Position numbers and translations under genes: made by a program. This document shows positions 52,969 to 62,648 of a stretch of DNA of 64,000 nt, piece after piece (position 1 is the first letter of the stretch; each line of letters begins with the position of its first letter). Below the pieces are notes generated by a model that saw only the letters and a list, made by a program, of their open reading frames with translations, made no database searches and was not told the DNA's origin. The stretch comes from Alteromonadaceae bacterium (lineage in GTDB: Bacteria > Pseudomonadota > Gammaproteobacteria > Enterobacterales > Alteromonadaceae). The stretch is from the NCBI GenBank assembly GCA_014872785.1, contig WKFJ01000024.1, positions 1-64,000 of the forward strand, written 5' to 3'.

Positions 52969-53847
52969 TCACCAAGCTTGATTCGAAATGTTGGCAACTA
53001 GGTATTCGATGAGTTTTCTGGCACGAGTTGGTAAAAATCGCCTACTTGGATAGACAATCCAGCTTGGGATGCTGGGTAGCCAGAACGGTTCCAAAACAGG
53101 CACTAGTTCAGATGTTTGCAAGCTGTCTTGATAACTGGTTTCAGGAATGTAAGCAATTCCTAGCCCTGCTTTGCAGGCAGCTAGGATAGCATTGTTATTA
53201 TTAGATTTCCATGCAGGGCTTACTTTAACTTGAAACTCTTTCTCAGCTTCAATAAACCGCCAATGCTCTAAGTTAGCCACTAAACATTGATGTCGCTTAA
53301 GTTCATTTGGATGAATTGGCTCACCAAATTTTTGCAAGTAACACTTAGACGCGGCAGCAATGAGTTTGCGCTCTGTTAATTTGCGCGCGACAAGTGATGA
53401 ATCAGTTAAGTGCCCATAGCGGCTCGCAAAATCGAAACCTTCATCAACTAGGTTGATGTTTCGCGAATTAAAATCTAGATCCACAAATAACTTTGGGTGT
53501 TGCTTGACGAAGTCAACGATCATTGGCGCCAAATAATATTCTGCAAAATGGCCAGCCAAGGAAATGCGTAGGCGTCCCTCAATCGACTGACTGTCTCCAG
53601 TTAATTGTTGCTGAGCGTCTTGAAGTTCATCAGTAATGTTGCGGCAGCGCAAATAGAAGTCTTCGCCCGCAGGCGTCAGTCTTATTTTTCTGGTGGTGCG
53701 CGCGAATAGTTGCACGCCCAGTCGCTTCTCCAGAGCAGATATTTGTCTACTGACAAAAGACGTGGAAACCCCCAGTTTTTTTGCCGCGGAGGAAAAGCCT
53801 GAAGTTTCTGCTACAGCAACGAATTCCGTGATACCTTCAAACATCAT
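52969..53847 (-). CDS. LysR-family transcriptional regulator
   Basis: 292 residues. Winged HTH near the N-terminus (SSAAKKLGVSTSFVSRQISALEKRLG, about 19-44), LFARTTRKIRLTPAGEDFY linker signature, then the effector domain ending PTRARKLIEYLVANI. It is of the AaeR/CrgA-like branch by its opening FEGITEFVAVAETSGFS. No divergent target: the upstream side holds only the repeat element. Two adjacent Met codons make the exact start uncertain by one residue. Confidence 0.92.
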   Translation of the reverse strand: MMFEGITEFVAVAETSGFSSAAKKLGVSTSFVSRQISALEKRLGVQLFARTTRKIRLTPAGEDFYLRCRNITDELQDAQQQLTGDSQSIEGRLRISLAGHFAEYYLAPMIVDFVKQHPKLFVDLDFNSRNINLVDEGFDFASRYGHLTDSSLVARKLTERKLIAAASKCYLQKFGEPIHPNELKRHQCLVANLEHWRFIEAEKEFQVKVSPAWKSNNNNAILAACKAGLGIAYIPETSYQDSLQTSELVPVLEPFWLPSIPSWIVYPSRRFLPTRARKLIEYLVANISNQAW

Positions 53848-53888
53848 GCAATAATTAATATGAAATATTCACTATTATTGCAGTAGAA

Positions 53889-54122
53889 GTGGTAATTAGG
53901 CTAGAGCCTGTTGAACTTTGCGGTATAAGTTTTGTTCAATCTGAGCGCTTTCTGATCGCGGCATTGCTTTGCAGGCCTAGTGGGCTAAGCCAAAAAGCAA
54001 TAACAAAGAGCAGGAGGCGCTCAGGAAGAACCCTTCGGGAAGCGCTTGTTTGGTATTTCTACTGCGTTATCGCCTTTTTATATAGAGCAACTACACTACA
54101 AAGACTCTGCCTTGTATAAATA
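53889..54122. repeat. Multi-hairpin non-coding repeat element
   Basis: About 235 bp between the LysR start and the acyl-CoA dehydrogenase terminator, made of nested inverted repeats: TTGAACTTTG/TTGTTCAAT on the left, a CCCTTCGGG-containing hairpin (54031-54039), and GTTTGGTATTT/AAATACCAAAC (54049-54059 with about 54118-54128) enclosing the core 54062-54122. The core aligns without gaps to 9301-9361 in the MITE-like element (CTG-GTT ... TAG ... AC-TA ... GCCTTG-nn-TAA). No plausible gene inside. Confidence 0.65.
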
Positions 54123-54138
54123 CCAAACAAACTGCTGC

Positions 54139-54165
54139 AAAAAAAACGGCACATCATGTGCCGTT
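54139..54165 (-). terminator. Terminator of the acyl-CoA dehydrogenase gene
   Basis: Stem of about 9 bp around AACGGCACAT/ATGTGCCGTT with a 3-nt loop; on the minus strand a run of eight T follows. Starts 17 nt after the dehydrogenase stop codon. Confidence 0.93.
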
Positions 54166-54181
54166 CATTAGTTGCTTTGCT

Positions 54182-55915
54182 TTAGAACTCATCGGCGGTC
54201 ATTTGCATCAGGTCGTGCTCATCTAATGCCAATGAGATCTTGTGTGCTGATGCGCGTGGGAAGATTCGCTTCAAATAGAAATCACACACTTTTGTTTTGC
54301 TTTGAGCTAACGCATTGCCGCTCGTTTGCGCTCGGTCAGCCATGCTTAACCAGCAAATAGCGATAAGGCTGTAGGCACTGTATTGCATAAAATCATAGGC
54401 TTTTGCAGCGGTCGCTACCGCATCTGTACCCAATAGAGACTCGGCCGTTGCGTGCCAATCGTTTAAAATCCCTGAAGCTTGGTCTCTACTTGAGCCATCA
54501 GCGATATCACTGACCATTTGAGCAAACAGTTCGTTAGTGACCGACAGAAGCTTACCACCGTCTCGTACTAGTTTACGCGAGATTAAATCGAGTGCTTGGA
54601 TGCCGTTGGTTCCCTCGTAAAGCTGCGTGATTCGGCTATCTCGAATGTGTTGCTCCATCCCCCATTCTTGAATATAACCATGCCCACCGTATACCTGCAC
54701 ACCGTGTTGAGAAACCTCTTGACCCATGTCGGTAAAGAAAGATTTAGTAATGGGTGTTAAGAAAGCAATAATGGCTTCGGCATTGGCTTGCTCCTCCGGT
54801 GTGCCGAAACGAGCGATATCCATTTGTTTTGCGTATAGAAGACCAAGAGCACGTGACCCTTCTACCAGAGACTTTTGCGTCAGTAACATCCTGCGTACAT
54901 CCGGCAAGTGAATGATTGCATCCGCTTTCTTTTCTGGTTCTTGAATACCTTGAGGCGCTCGGGACTGCAAACGGTCTTTGGCGTATTCAAGTGCACCTTG
55001 ATATGACGCCTCACCGATACCAACACCCTGTAAGCCAACTTGGAAGCGAGCATCGTTCATCATGGTAAACATGCAGGCGAGACCGCTGTGAGGCGCGCCC
55101 ACTAGCCATCCTTTGGCGCCGTCAAAGTTCATTACACAGGTAGGACAACCATGCAGACCCATCTTGTGTTCGATGCTGCCAACTGATAAATCATTGGCAG
55201 AGCCATCAGGCATGAATTTAGGTACGAGAAACAGGCTTATGCCTTTTACCCCTGCTGGCGCGTCGGGTAAACGGGCAAGAACTAGATGGATAATATTGTC
55301 TGTCCACTCATGATCGCCACCTGAAATGAAGATCTTAGTTCCGGTAATGTTGTAACTGCCGTCGTCATTGTTATCGGCTTTTGTGGTAAGTAAGCTAAGA
55401 TCGGTACCTGCTTGTGGTTCGGTAAGACACATGGTGCCTGTCCACTCACCCGAGATTAAATTAGGAAGATAAGCATCCTTAAGTTCATCTGAGCCGTGTT
55501 TCTCTAACGCCAATACTGCGCTTTCAGTGAGGCCACAAATTAAACGCCAGCTTACGTTAGCTGACATTAACATCTCATGTACAGGAATGGCGGCCGAGTA
55601 AGGTAGTTCTTGACCGCCATAAATCTCGCTTCCTAACATCGAGTTCCAGCCGTTCTCAATATATTCTGCGTACGCTTTGGCGAAACCGTCCGGAGTACTG
55701 ACCTTGCCATCTTCTAGGCGACAGCCTTGGTTATCTCCATTCAAATTAAGCGGAGCGACCACTTCTTCGGCAAATTTTGCCCCCTGTGTGATGATTTCGT
55801 TCACCAAATCAGCGTCAAAGTCGCCCTTGTTCATGGCTTGATAGTTGTCGGTTACCTTTAACCAGTCGTGCAGTAAGAATTTAAAATCGTCTAAGGGTGC
55901 AGAGTAAGCTGCCAT
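54182..55915 (-). CDS. Acyl-CoA dehydrogenase, long form with C-terminal extension (DmdC/FadE-like)
   Basis: 577 residues. FAD/substrate motifs CLTEPQAGTDLS (about 168) and KIFISGGDHEW, Arg/Gln-rich middle, and the catalytic-base region QLYEGTNGIQALDL (about 437-450), followed by the extra helical C-terminal domain of the roughly 590-residue group. This group includes medium/long-chain acyl-CoA dehydrogenases and DmdC (3-methylthiopropanoyl-CoA dehydrogenase of DMSP breakdown); sequence alone does not separate them. Oxidises an acyl-CoA to enoyl-CoA, passing electrons to ETF. Single-gene transcript with its own terminator. Confidence 0.9.
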   Translation of the reverse strand: MAAYSAPLDDFKFLLHDWLKVTDNYQAMNKGDFDADLVNEIITQGAKFAEEVVAPLNLNGDNQGCRLEDGKVSTPDGFAKAYAEYIENGWNSMLGSEIYGGQELPYSAAIPVHEMLMSANVSWRLICGLTESAVLALEKHGSDELKDAYLPNLISGEWTGTMCLTEPQAGTDLSLLTTKADNNDDGSYNITGTKIFISGGDHEWTDNIIHLVLARLPDAPAGVKGISLFLVPKFMPDGSANDLSVGSIEHKMGLHGCPTCVMNFDGAKGWLVGAPHSGLACMFTMMNDARFQVGLQGVGIGEASYQGALEYAKDRLQSRAPQGIQEPEKKADAIIHLPDVRRMLLTQKSLVEGSRALGLLYAKQMDIARFGTPEEQANAEAIIAFLTPITKSFFTDMGQEVSQHGVQVYGGHGYIQEWGMEQHIRDSRITQLYEGTNGIQALDLISRKLVRDGGKLLSVTNELFAQMVSDIADGSSRDQASGILNDWHATAESLLGTDAVATAAKAYDFMQYSAYSLIAICWLSMADRAQTSGNALAQSKTKVCDFYLKRIFPRASAHKISLALDEHDLMQMTADEF

Positions 55916-56222
55916 ATAGTTATCTCTCTAGGTGGTCAGATGAGTTCGATAATAAAGCAGGTTTTCAGTTTCAGCAATGAATTCTAAACAGTTGTTTACC
56001 TTTGTAATTTTTGAAATGTGTGAAATATCGACAAATTATATAAAAGTTTCTTTTGAAAGTTGACTAGTTGGTCGATAAATTAGAATGTGGTCGAATAAAG
56101 ACCAAAAAATAATAAAAAAGCGTGTGGCGTCAAAATGTACCGTTCAGTTTTTGCACTATCGGCTAAAGCTGACTAGGATTTTGTATGAACACATGCATTA
56201 AGCACACGTGGAACCGCTCTGA
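55916..56222. promoter_or_regulatory. Divergent acyl-CoA dehydrogenase / chemoreceptor promoter region
   Basis: 307 bp without ORFs. It contains a repeated TGGTCGA(A)TAAA at 56069 and 56088; the second copy forms the dyad TGGTC-N7-GACCA (56088-56104). TGGTC/GACCA half-sites recall fatty-acid regulators such as FadR, but the spacing (7 instead of 1) does not fit FadR. No clear sigma-28 promoter for the chemoreceptor was found. Confidence 0.4.
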
Positions 56223-58136
56223 ATGAATTTATCATCATTATCTATTAAACAGCTCTTTGTCTCGTCTTTGCTCGCGGCCGTCTTCGTGTCCGTGACTCTA
56301 GTCGGTGTGGTCAGCCAAACGTCGTCGAGGAGCATGGTTTCCGATAGATTAGAAAATGTTGAGCTGCCAAATATCCTGACAAGTATTCGCAACGACATCG
56401 ACAAACAGATATCGGTGTTTTTAGCCATCACAAAGCAATTAGCAAAAGACGAATTCATTGTTGATTGGATGCGCAGAGGTTCGCCTAAAGCAGAAGAACC
56501 ATTATTAATCCGTCATCTAAATATCATCCAAAACGATTACGGGCTTAGCAACACATCAGTTGCTAACCGCAATACCGCAGAGTACTGGAACCAAGGTGGG
56601 TTCTTACGTGTATTGCAGAACGATGCGGCTGACGGTTGGTTTTTTGGTTTTCGCGAGAGTGGTAATGCACAGTCATTGAGTCTGTACTCGGAAGACGGTG
56701 AAACCAAAATGTTTGTCAATTATCAGAACGTAAATGATATTTCGATGGCGGGCATTGGGTTGTCGGTTAATACAATGGTGCAGAAACTCAATGCGTTCAA
56801 AATTGCCGATTCTGTCTATGTATTTTTAGCTGATGCATCTGGGATGATCCAAATACATAAAAACAAGAACTATTTGGCGAAAATGACCTTAAATCAGCTA
56901 TATGGTAGCCAGGCTGCATCTAGTTTGTTGTCCAAATCCGATTTCCGAATGACAGAAGTAGAGGTCGATGGTGAGAACATGTTTATTGCCAGCAGTTATA
57001 TCGAATCTGCTGATTGGTATGTTGTTGCCCAAGTACCCGTGAGTGAAGTCTTCGCAGAAATAAACGCGAGTCTGTGGAACATGATTATCTTAATGCTGGT
57101 GGTCGCAGGTGGCTCTATTTTCTTAGCCTTGTGGTTAGCGACATTGATTGCTAATCCAATATGTAACTTGGCGAGCGTGTTTACTGAATTGGGCCAGGCA
57201 GAAGCGAATTTGGATGTGAGGTTGAAAAAACAAACCTCACGCGAGCTACAGCAGCTCGGAGACGGTTTTAATGCCTTTGTGACTAAGATACAAAAAACGG
57301 TAGAGAATGTGGCTAGCACCAGTCAAGACTTGCGTTCAGAAGCAGATACCGTTGCTGATTCAGCCCGTACTTCTTTAAGTCTTGGTAAACGCCAATCTGA
57401 GCACACTGGCGAAGTGGTCGCGGCAATTAGCCAAATGGGTGACACGGTAGATGAGGTTGCGCGCAATGCCAGTAAAGCCGCGGAGACTGCTAACGATTTA
57501 GAGGTGTCCAGTGAAAAAGGTAAGGCCGTTTCGCAAGACGCTAAAGTTGCCATAGAAAGCTTGTCTAGTCATGTGGAATCAGTGGCGGATGTTATCAATG
57601 AACTGGCCAGTCATACAGATGCCATCGGCAGTGTGCTAGAGGTCATTCGCGGTGTTTCTGAACAAACTAACCTACTGGCACTCAATGCCGCAATTGAAGC
57701 CGCTCGAGCAGGGGAACAAGGTCGAGGCTTTGCCGTTGTTGCCGACGAAGTTAGGTCACTAGCGCAAAGAACGGGTGAGTCAACTGAAGAGATTCAAAAA
57801 ACAATTGATCGTCTTCAGCAAGAAGCGACAAAGGCTGTTAAGTTGATGAAAGACAGTAAAGAACAAGCCCTACACGGCGTTGACTCTGTTTCTGAGGCAG
57901 AGAATTCGTTAGTGACCATCACCAGCGGAATCAGTGACTTAAAAGATATCAATAATCAGGTGGCGACTGCGGTAGAGGAGCAAGCTCAGGTTGCACATGT
58001 CATTAGCCAGAATTTGAAGCAAATTCAGGATGAGACGCACGAGAATTTAAACGTATCTTCACAAGTTGCCAGAACAAGTGAAGCACTGCAACAACTCGCG
58101 GGCATGCTGGATAAGCTTGTCGAGGCATACCGATAA
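56223..58136 (+). CDS. Methyl-accepting chemotaxis protein (dCache-type sensor)
   Basis: 637 residues. TM1 about 10-30, a periplasmic sensor of about 250 residues with Cache features ([36 protein letters not shown]), TM2 about 283-303, HAMP, then the long signalling coiled coil whose tip [20 protein letters not shown] is invariant (about 480-499), with [18 protein letters not shown]. No C-terminal CheR-tethering pentapeptide is evident; the protein ends [10 protein letters not shown]. Ligand unknown. Confidence 0.95.
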   Translation: MNLSSLSIKQLFVSSLLAAVFVSVTLVGVVSQTSSRSMVSDRLENVELPNILTSIRNDIDKQISVFLAITKQLAKDEFIVDWMRRGSPKAEEPLLIRHLNIIQNDYGLSNTSVANRNTAEYWNQGGFLRVLQNDAADGWFFGFRESGNAQSLSLYSEDGETKMFVNYQNVNDISMAGIGLSVNTMVQKLNAFKIADSVYVFLADASGMIQIHKNKNYLAKMTLNQLYGSQAASSLLSKSDFRMTEVEVDGENMFIASSYIESADWYVVAQVPVSEVFAEINASLWNMIILMLVVAGGSIFLALWLATLIANPICNLASVFTELGQAEANLDVRLKKQTSRELQQLGDGFNAFVTKIQKTVENVASTSQDLRSEADTVADSARTSLSLGKRQSEHTGEVVAAISQMGDTVDEVARNASKAAETANDLEVSSEKGKAVSQDAKVAIESLSSHVESVADVINELASHTDAIGSVLEVIRGVSEQTNLLALNAAIEAARAGEQGRGFAVVADEVRSLAQRTGESTEEIQKTIDRLQQEATKAVKLMKDSKEQALHGVDSVSEAENSLVTITSGISDLKDINNQVATAVEEQAQVAHVISQNLKQIQDETHENLNVSSQVARTSEALQQLAGMLDKLVEAYR

Positions 58137-58156
58137 AACTAATTCACACATAAAAT

Positions 58157-58184
58157 CGGGAGATTGTGGGTCTCCCGTTTTTTT
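58157..58184 (+). terminator. Terminator of the chemoreceptor gene
   Basis: Perfect 7-bp stem CGGGAGA/TCTCCCG (58157-58163 with 58171-58177, 7-nt loop) followed by seven T. It lies in the gap before the convergent Nudix gene. Confidence 0.95.
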
Positions 58185-58695
58185 ATTCAGTTTCGTTTAG
58201 CATTTGCAATAGTTTGCGCAGCTGAGCGTCTTTGTAGCGCCATTGATCTGCTTGGGTTTCGTATGGGTCTAGCATAAGCACCTTTTCTATTTCCAGCGAA
58301 GACCACGGCGGCACGCTAAATTCTGTTAAATCAGCACCAAAATCATCATGTAGCGTACATTGGTAAAATCGGAAGCCGTTTTCTGCTTCTCCCACCAATT
58401 TACCCACTTCAACATTGAAACCGGTTTCCTCAAAGGTTTCTCTATGCGCAGTACATTGTGCTGTTTCACCGTCATCTGAAGTACCTCCAGGAGTGTCAAA
58501 TGCTCCTGAATTGCGGTGCTGAACGACTAGCAATTTGTCTTGGTAGCGAATAATACAACCGGCGTTACCGCTAGAACGGGTATCAATATGCGCACCATCC
58601 ACTCGGCATACTGGCGGTTCAGGTTTTGTTACCGAATCGCAAGCTGCCACAGTAGCTAAAACAGATAAACACATTAAGGTTTTTACAGATTGCAT
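58183..58695 (-). CDS. Predicted lipoprotein with Nudix hydrolase domain
   Basis: 170 residues from the ATG at 58695, chosen because AAGGAG lies just upstream (a TTG at 58710 overlaps that site). Signal peptide with lipobox TVAAC (Cys 19), followed by Asp at +2, which in E. coli rules favours the inner membrane. The Nudix box is intact (DTPGGTSDDGET then RETFEETGF). Nudix enzymes are normally cytoplasmic, so a lipoprotein form is unusual; substrate unknown. It lies directly downstream of the rpoD terminator on the same strand. Confidence 0.78.
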   Translation of the reverse strand: MQSVKTLMCLSVLATVAACDSVTKPEPPVCRVDGAHIDTRSSGNAGCIIRYQDKLLVVQHRNSGAFDTPGGTSDDGETAQCTAHRETFEETGFNVEVGKLVGEAENGFRFYQCTLHDDFGADLTEFSVPPWSSLEIEKVLMLDPYETQADQWRYKDAQLRKLLQMLNETE

Positions 58696-58712
58696 ATTGC
58701 TCCTTGCCAAAT

Positions 58713-58738
58713 AAAAAAGGACGCTGTCGCGTCCTTTT
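58713..58738 (-). terminator. Terminator of rpoD
   Basis: Perfect 10-bp stem AAAAGGACGC/GCGTCCTTTT (58715-58724 with 58729-58738, 4-nt loop) with a T-run on the minus strand, 16 nt after the rpoD stop. Confidence 0.95.
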
Positions 58739-58753
58739 AAGTTTAACTGAATT

Positions 58754-60586
58754 TTACTGCTCGTCTAGGAAGCTTCGCAGCTGCTCTGAACGGCTGGGGT
58801 GGCGTAACTTGCGCAATGCTTTAGCCTCGATTTGACGAATACGTTCACGCGTAACGTCAAACTGTTTACCCACTTCCTCAAGGGTATGATCCGTATTCAT
58901 ATCGATACCGAAGCGCATGCGTAAGACTTTCGCTTCTCTGGCTGTCAAACCGGCTAGTACGTCTTGTGTAGCTAACTTGAGGTTGTTGCTAGTCGCTGAA
59001 TCGAGTGGCTGCACAATAGTGCTGTCCTCAATAAAGTCACCAAGATGCGAATCTTCATCATCACCAATTGGAGTTTCCATGGAGATGGGCTCTTTTGCAA
59101 TTTTCAGCACTTTGCGGATCTTGTCTTCAGGCATCAACATGCGCTCTGACAATTCCTCTGGTGTTGGTTCACGACCAATCTCTTGTAACATTTGACGAGA
59201 TATACGATTAAGTTTATTAATCGTTTCTATCATGTGCACAGGGATACGGATGGTACGTGCTTGGTCAGCGATTGAACGAGTAATTGCCTGACGGATCCAC
59301 CAGGTTGCATAAGTTGAGAACTTATAACCACGACGGTATTCAAATTTATCAACCGCTTTCATCAAGCCGATATTACCTTCTTGGATTAAATCCAAGAACT
59401 GGAGACCGCGGTTGGTGTACTTTTTGGCAATTGAGATTACCAAACGCAAGTTGGCTTCAACCATTTCTTTCTTGGCGCGTCTTGCTTTGGCTTCACCAAT
59501 AGACATGCGGCGATTGATATCTTTGATATCATCTATCTCAAGGCCAGTTTCTTCTTCTACTTGGTTGATTTTGCCGATACAACGCTCGATCTCTTCCTTC
59601 AAGCCAGAAAGCTTTTGCGCGTAATCGGCGTCGCTATTCATTGCGTCCTTCAACCAATCAGCAGTGGTTTCATTGCCAGCAAACATGCTGATGAAATCGC
59701 GTTTTGGCATCTTGGCTTGAACGACACAAAACTTCATCACCAAGCGCTCTTGTACACGCACTCTCTCCATCATAGAGCGCATGTTTTTCACCATGCGGTC
59801 AAACTGCTTTGGAATTAGTCTGAATTCTTTAAAAACTTCGCTTAGGTTTTTAATTTCAGCTTTAGCTACGTCATGAGCGCGACCTTTGGCAGCAATGATA
59901 CTGCGTGTTTTTTCGTATTGAACACGAAGCGCGTCGAATTTCTCACGAGCCAATTCCGGATCGATTGAGTTATCTTCTTCTTCGTCTTCATCATCCTCGT
60001 CTTCGTCATCATCCTCGTCATCAAGTTCTTCTTGAGACAATTCTGAGCCGACGTGCGTAGCCGTAGGTGCAACATCATCGTCGTTAGGGTCGACAAAACC
60101 AATAATGATATCGCTTAAGCGTATCTCTTCAGCTTCGTACTGATCCCACTGATCCAACAAATAAGTGATAGCTTCTGGGTATTCAGCAACTGAGCATTGA
60201 ACCTGATTAATCCCGTCTTCAATTCGCTTGGCAATTTCAATTTCGCCTTCGCGGGTCAGTAGTTCAACGGTACCCATTTCACGCATGTACATGCGAACCG
60301 GATCTGTGGTTCGGCCAATTTCACTTTCCACTGTGGCCAATGCTTGCGCGGCAGCTTCTGCAACCTCTTCGTCGGTTGTGGTTTCTTGCATCAACAATTC
60401 ATCGGCATCTGGTGCGTTTTCAAACACCTGAATACCCATGTCATTGATCATGCGGATAATATCTTCAATTTGATCTGAGTCGACGATGTCTTGAGGCAAA
60501 TGGTCGTTGACCTCAGAGAAAGTAAGGAAACCCTGCTCTTTACCTTTAGCAATTAGGAGTTTAATTTGTGACTGCTTACTTGCCAT
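58754..60586 (-). CDS. rpoD: Primary sigma factor RpoD (sigma-70)
   Basis: 610 residues. Region 1.1 ([21 protein letters not shown]), region 1.2, an acidic non-conserved spacer ([19 protein letters not shown] near 190-210), region 2 with [18 protein letters not shown] (2.3-2.4), region 3 and region 4.2 with [21 protein letters not shown] use the ATG at 60586 (MASKQSQ), preceded by GGAAG, rather than the TTG 12 nt upstream. A promoter with extended -10 lies about 135 bp upstream and a terminator follows, so it is a single-gene unit, unlinked from dnaG. Confidence 0.97.
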   Translation of the reverse strand: MASKQSQIKLLIAKGKEQGFLTFSEVNDHLPQDIVDSDQIEDIIRMINDMGIQVFENAPDADELLMQETTTDEEVAEAAAQALATVESEIGRTTDPVRMYMREMGTVELLTREGEIEIAKRIEDGINQVQCSVAEYPEAITYLLDQWDQYEAEEIRLSDIIIGFVDPNDDDVAPTATHVGSELSQEELDDEDDDEDEDDEDEEEDNSIDPELAREKFDALRVQYEKTRSIIAAKGRAHDVAKAEIKNLSEVFKEFRLIPKQFDRMVKNMRSMMERVRVQERLVMKFCVVQAKMPKRDFISMFAGNETTADWLKDAMNSDADYAQKLSGLKEEIERCIGKINQVEEETGLEIDDIKDINRRMSIGEAKARRAKKEMVEANLRLVISIAKKYTNRGLQFLDLIQEGNIGLMKAVDKFEYRRGYKFSTYATWWIRQAITRSIADQARTIRIPVHMIETINKLNRISRQMLQEIGREPTPEELSERMLMPEDKIRKVLKIAKEPISMETPIGDDEDSHLGDFIEDSTIVQPLDSATSNNLKLATQDVLAGLTAREAKVLRMRFGIDMNTDHTLEEVGKQFDVTRERIRQIEAKALRKLRHPSRSEQLRSFLDEQ

Positions 60587-61078
60587 ATACTTCCACAACT
60601 AATAAGTTTTGTTTCGGGTAAATGTCAGAACACTTTCGATGCAACAGCCTTTGAAGTTGTCCATTGTGTTCCTCATTTTTCACCCAGTTGGGTCGTTCGC
60701 GAACGCGCACGGAATTAGCGATTATAGCAGATATTGGGCTTTGCAATCTACGTTTTGTTCAAAATTTGTTTAGTTTCTTTGGTTCGCAATGTATTTAGTT
60801 AAATACGCATATTAACGCTGCGTATTTATCACTTTTTCTATAACTTTTGTCGTTGCATAACTATCCATCAATCGATGCGTTAACAAGCTCGAATCTGCTG
60901 TTTTTTCGCTTTTGTTTTATATGGGTACGAATAGGCAACAAAGCAATCCCAAATAAAGATTCGCTATCTTAGAAATTCTATGCGCGGGGTATTGTCAAGC
61001 ACATGATTTGCAGGCTTTACATGTGCTATTCGCTTAGCTAGTGTTTTACTCTTAATCGTTTTAACTGAAGAGAAAAAA
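60587..61078. promoter_or_regulatory. rpoD / M14-peptidase divergent intergenic region
   Basis: 492 bp without a convincing gene. Besides the rpoD promoter it holds two overlapping inverted repeats: GTATTT/AAATAC (60791-60796 with 60801-60806) and AAATACGCA/TGCGTATTT (60801-60809 with 60819-60827), which compete for the same middle arm. The promoter of the peptidase gene is not obvious. Confidence 0.55.
60721..60729 (-). promoter_or_regulatory. Probable rpoD promoter (extended -10)
   Basis: On the minus strand TGCTATAAT gives a perfect -10 with the TGn extension; no good -35 is present at 16-18 bp, as is allowed for extended -10 promoters. Transcription would begin near 60713, giving a leader of about 127 nt that includes the palindrome CGTTCGCGAACG (60694-60705). 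Confidence 0.6.
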
Positions 61079-62569
61079 GTGAGATACAAAACGACTTTCA
61101 GACATTTTTTGGCACTGATGTTGGCGTTAATAATCGGCACAAATGCGCATGCCTTTCCAGAAAACTTGAAAGATTTGAAGCAGCCAGTTACTAACGAAGC
61201 TTTGTTCAACCTAATTAATGAAGTACAAAAAGAAGACCATATTAGCGTCTCGGTAGAAGGAAAATCTGTGCAAGGAAATCCTTTATACCTTTTGCGTTTT
61301 CATCATTCACCTAAGCCCAAATGGCGTTTGTTCTTTCACGCACAACAGCACGGCAACGAAACCTCCGGAAAAGATGCGTTAACTTCCCTTATTAAAGAGC
61401 TGGCGCAAGACAAGAGTCTTTTACCCGAAGACGTTGATTTATACATCATGCCGTTAGTCAATCCAGACGGGGCTGCAACATATAGTCGTCGCAATGCCGC
61501 GGGAGCCGATCTGAATAGAGACCACATTTTGTTATTGCAACCGGAAACTCAAGCATTGCACCGAGTCGGGCGTCGAATTATGCCGCATATAGTGGTCGAT
61601 GGGCATGAATTCAAACGCGACACTGGAGACTATCTGGATAAAGGCTGGAAAGAATGGCCGGTCATAATGATGGGAACGGCAAACAGTCCGCTCTACAGCC
61701 CGGCCCTTTACGATTTGGGTAAACAGTGGATTGATAAAGTTGGGCAGAACATGCAGCGCCTCGGACATAACTATGAGCGTTATTTCCTAGCTTATTATCC
61801 CCCGCATGGTGAACTGAGATATAGCACGCTTGAGGGAGATGATGGACGAAACAGTTTTGGACTGTACTACCACTCTTTGTCTTTTATTATTGAATCGGGG
61901 GTGTATCGGTCTATTGTAGAAGACCCCTTCTTTGACATTGCCCAGCGCACCTCTGCGTACTTAAGTATCTACAAACAATTTATTCAGGATGCAACTAGCC
62001 GCACTGAGGAACTTGAAGCGATTGAAGCCAGCCGCAGTGCGCCGGTAATCCCATACATCGCGACTAACTTCTTTTGGGGCAGTGATGGCAATTTTGACCA
62101 CACCTCCAAAGCGATTGATTTAGACACAGGAGAAACGGTTGAGTTTACTGCTCCTAATTTTATGACGAAGCGCGTAGTCAAACGCTACGTAAAAACACCA
62201 CACGCCTATGCGATTAGAAGCAGCAATGTTGATTTAATAAAACCGTTGTTGGAGAGACACGAAATTGAATACGAAGTAGTGTCCAAAAAACGCAATATGT
62301 CTGTGGAGACTTGCTTTTTGTTAGCGTTAGAAAACGATTACGACGAGGTGTATGAGCGCTATGAAGGGCGTCAAATTGTAAGATGTAAACCGGCCCAGAT
62401 GCGTGAATTTCAAGAAGGCAGCCTAGTTGTTAGATTGAACTCACTTCAAGCTAAGGAAGTCATTGTGACGATTGAACCACAAATGCTTTACGGCTTATTT
62501 CAATACAAAGCATTTGCCGAGCTTGCTGACTCCAGTAACGAAATCGGTGTTTATAGGGTGATGGAGTAA
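61079..62569 (+). CDS. Exported M14-family zinc carboxypeptidase-like protein
   Basis: 496 residues from a GTG start. Sec signal peptide (about 1-25, ending NAHAF). Zinc site HxxE in HAQQHGNETSGK (about 92), NPDGAATYSRRNAAGADLNRDH (shown as two parts: NPDGAATYSRRN, GADLNRDH), third zinc His in VVDGHEFKRD and a late FIIESGVY giving the catalytic Glu. A C-terminal extension of about 200 residues is not recognised. Predicted periplasmic or secreted metallopeptidase/amidase; substrate unknown. Confidence 0.88.
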   Translation: MRYKTTFRHFLALMLALIIGTNAHAFPENLKDLKQPVTNEALFNLINEVQKEDHISVSVEGKSVQGNPLYLLRFHHSPKPKWRLFFHAQQHGNETSGKDALTSLIKELAQDKSLLPEDVDLYIMPLVNPDGAATYSRRNAAGADLNRDHILLLQPETQALHRVGRRIMPHIVVDGHEFKRDTGDYLDKGWKEWPVIMMGTANSPLYSPALYDLGKQWIDKVGQNMQRLGHNYERYFLAYYPPHGELRYSTLEGDDGRNSFGLYYHSLSFIIESGVYRSIVEDPFFDIAQRTSAYLSIYKQFIQDATSRTEELEAIEASRSAPVIPYIATNFFWGSDGNFDHTSKAIDLDTGETVEFTAPNFMTKRVVKRYVKTPHAYAIRSSNVDLIKPLLERHEIEYEVVSKKRNMSVETCFLLALENDYDEVYERYEGRQIVRCKPAQMREFQEGSLVVRLNSLQAKEVIVTIEPQMLYGLFQYKAFAELADSSNEIGVYRVME

Positions 62570-62648
62570 TGACAGCGGCGTTGCCCGTGCATTTTGGGTG
62601 ATGAATGCTTATCATGTGCTCTGACAAATAATTTGGAGTAATGAGTAC

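Noticed and set aside
52809-52997. 62-codon frame upstream of the LysR stop
   Set aside because: Overlaps the LysR 3' end, no ribosome site; ends in low-complexity AT sequence.
56088-56104. FadR operator
   Set aside because: Half-sites TGGTC/GACCA match but the 7-bp spacing differs from FadR's; kept only as an unnamed dyad in the intergenic entry.
60964-61209. 81-codon frame antisense to the M14 peptidase start
   Set aside because: Overlaps the peptidase signal peptide on the opposite strand; no support.
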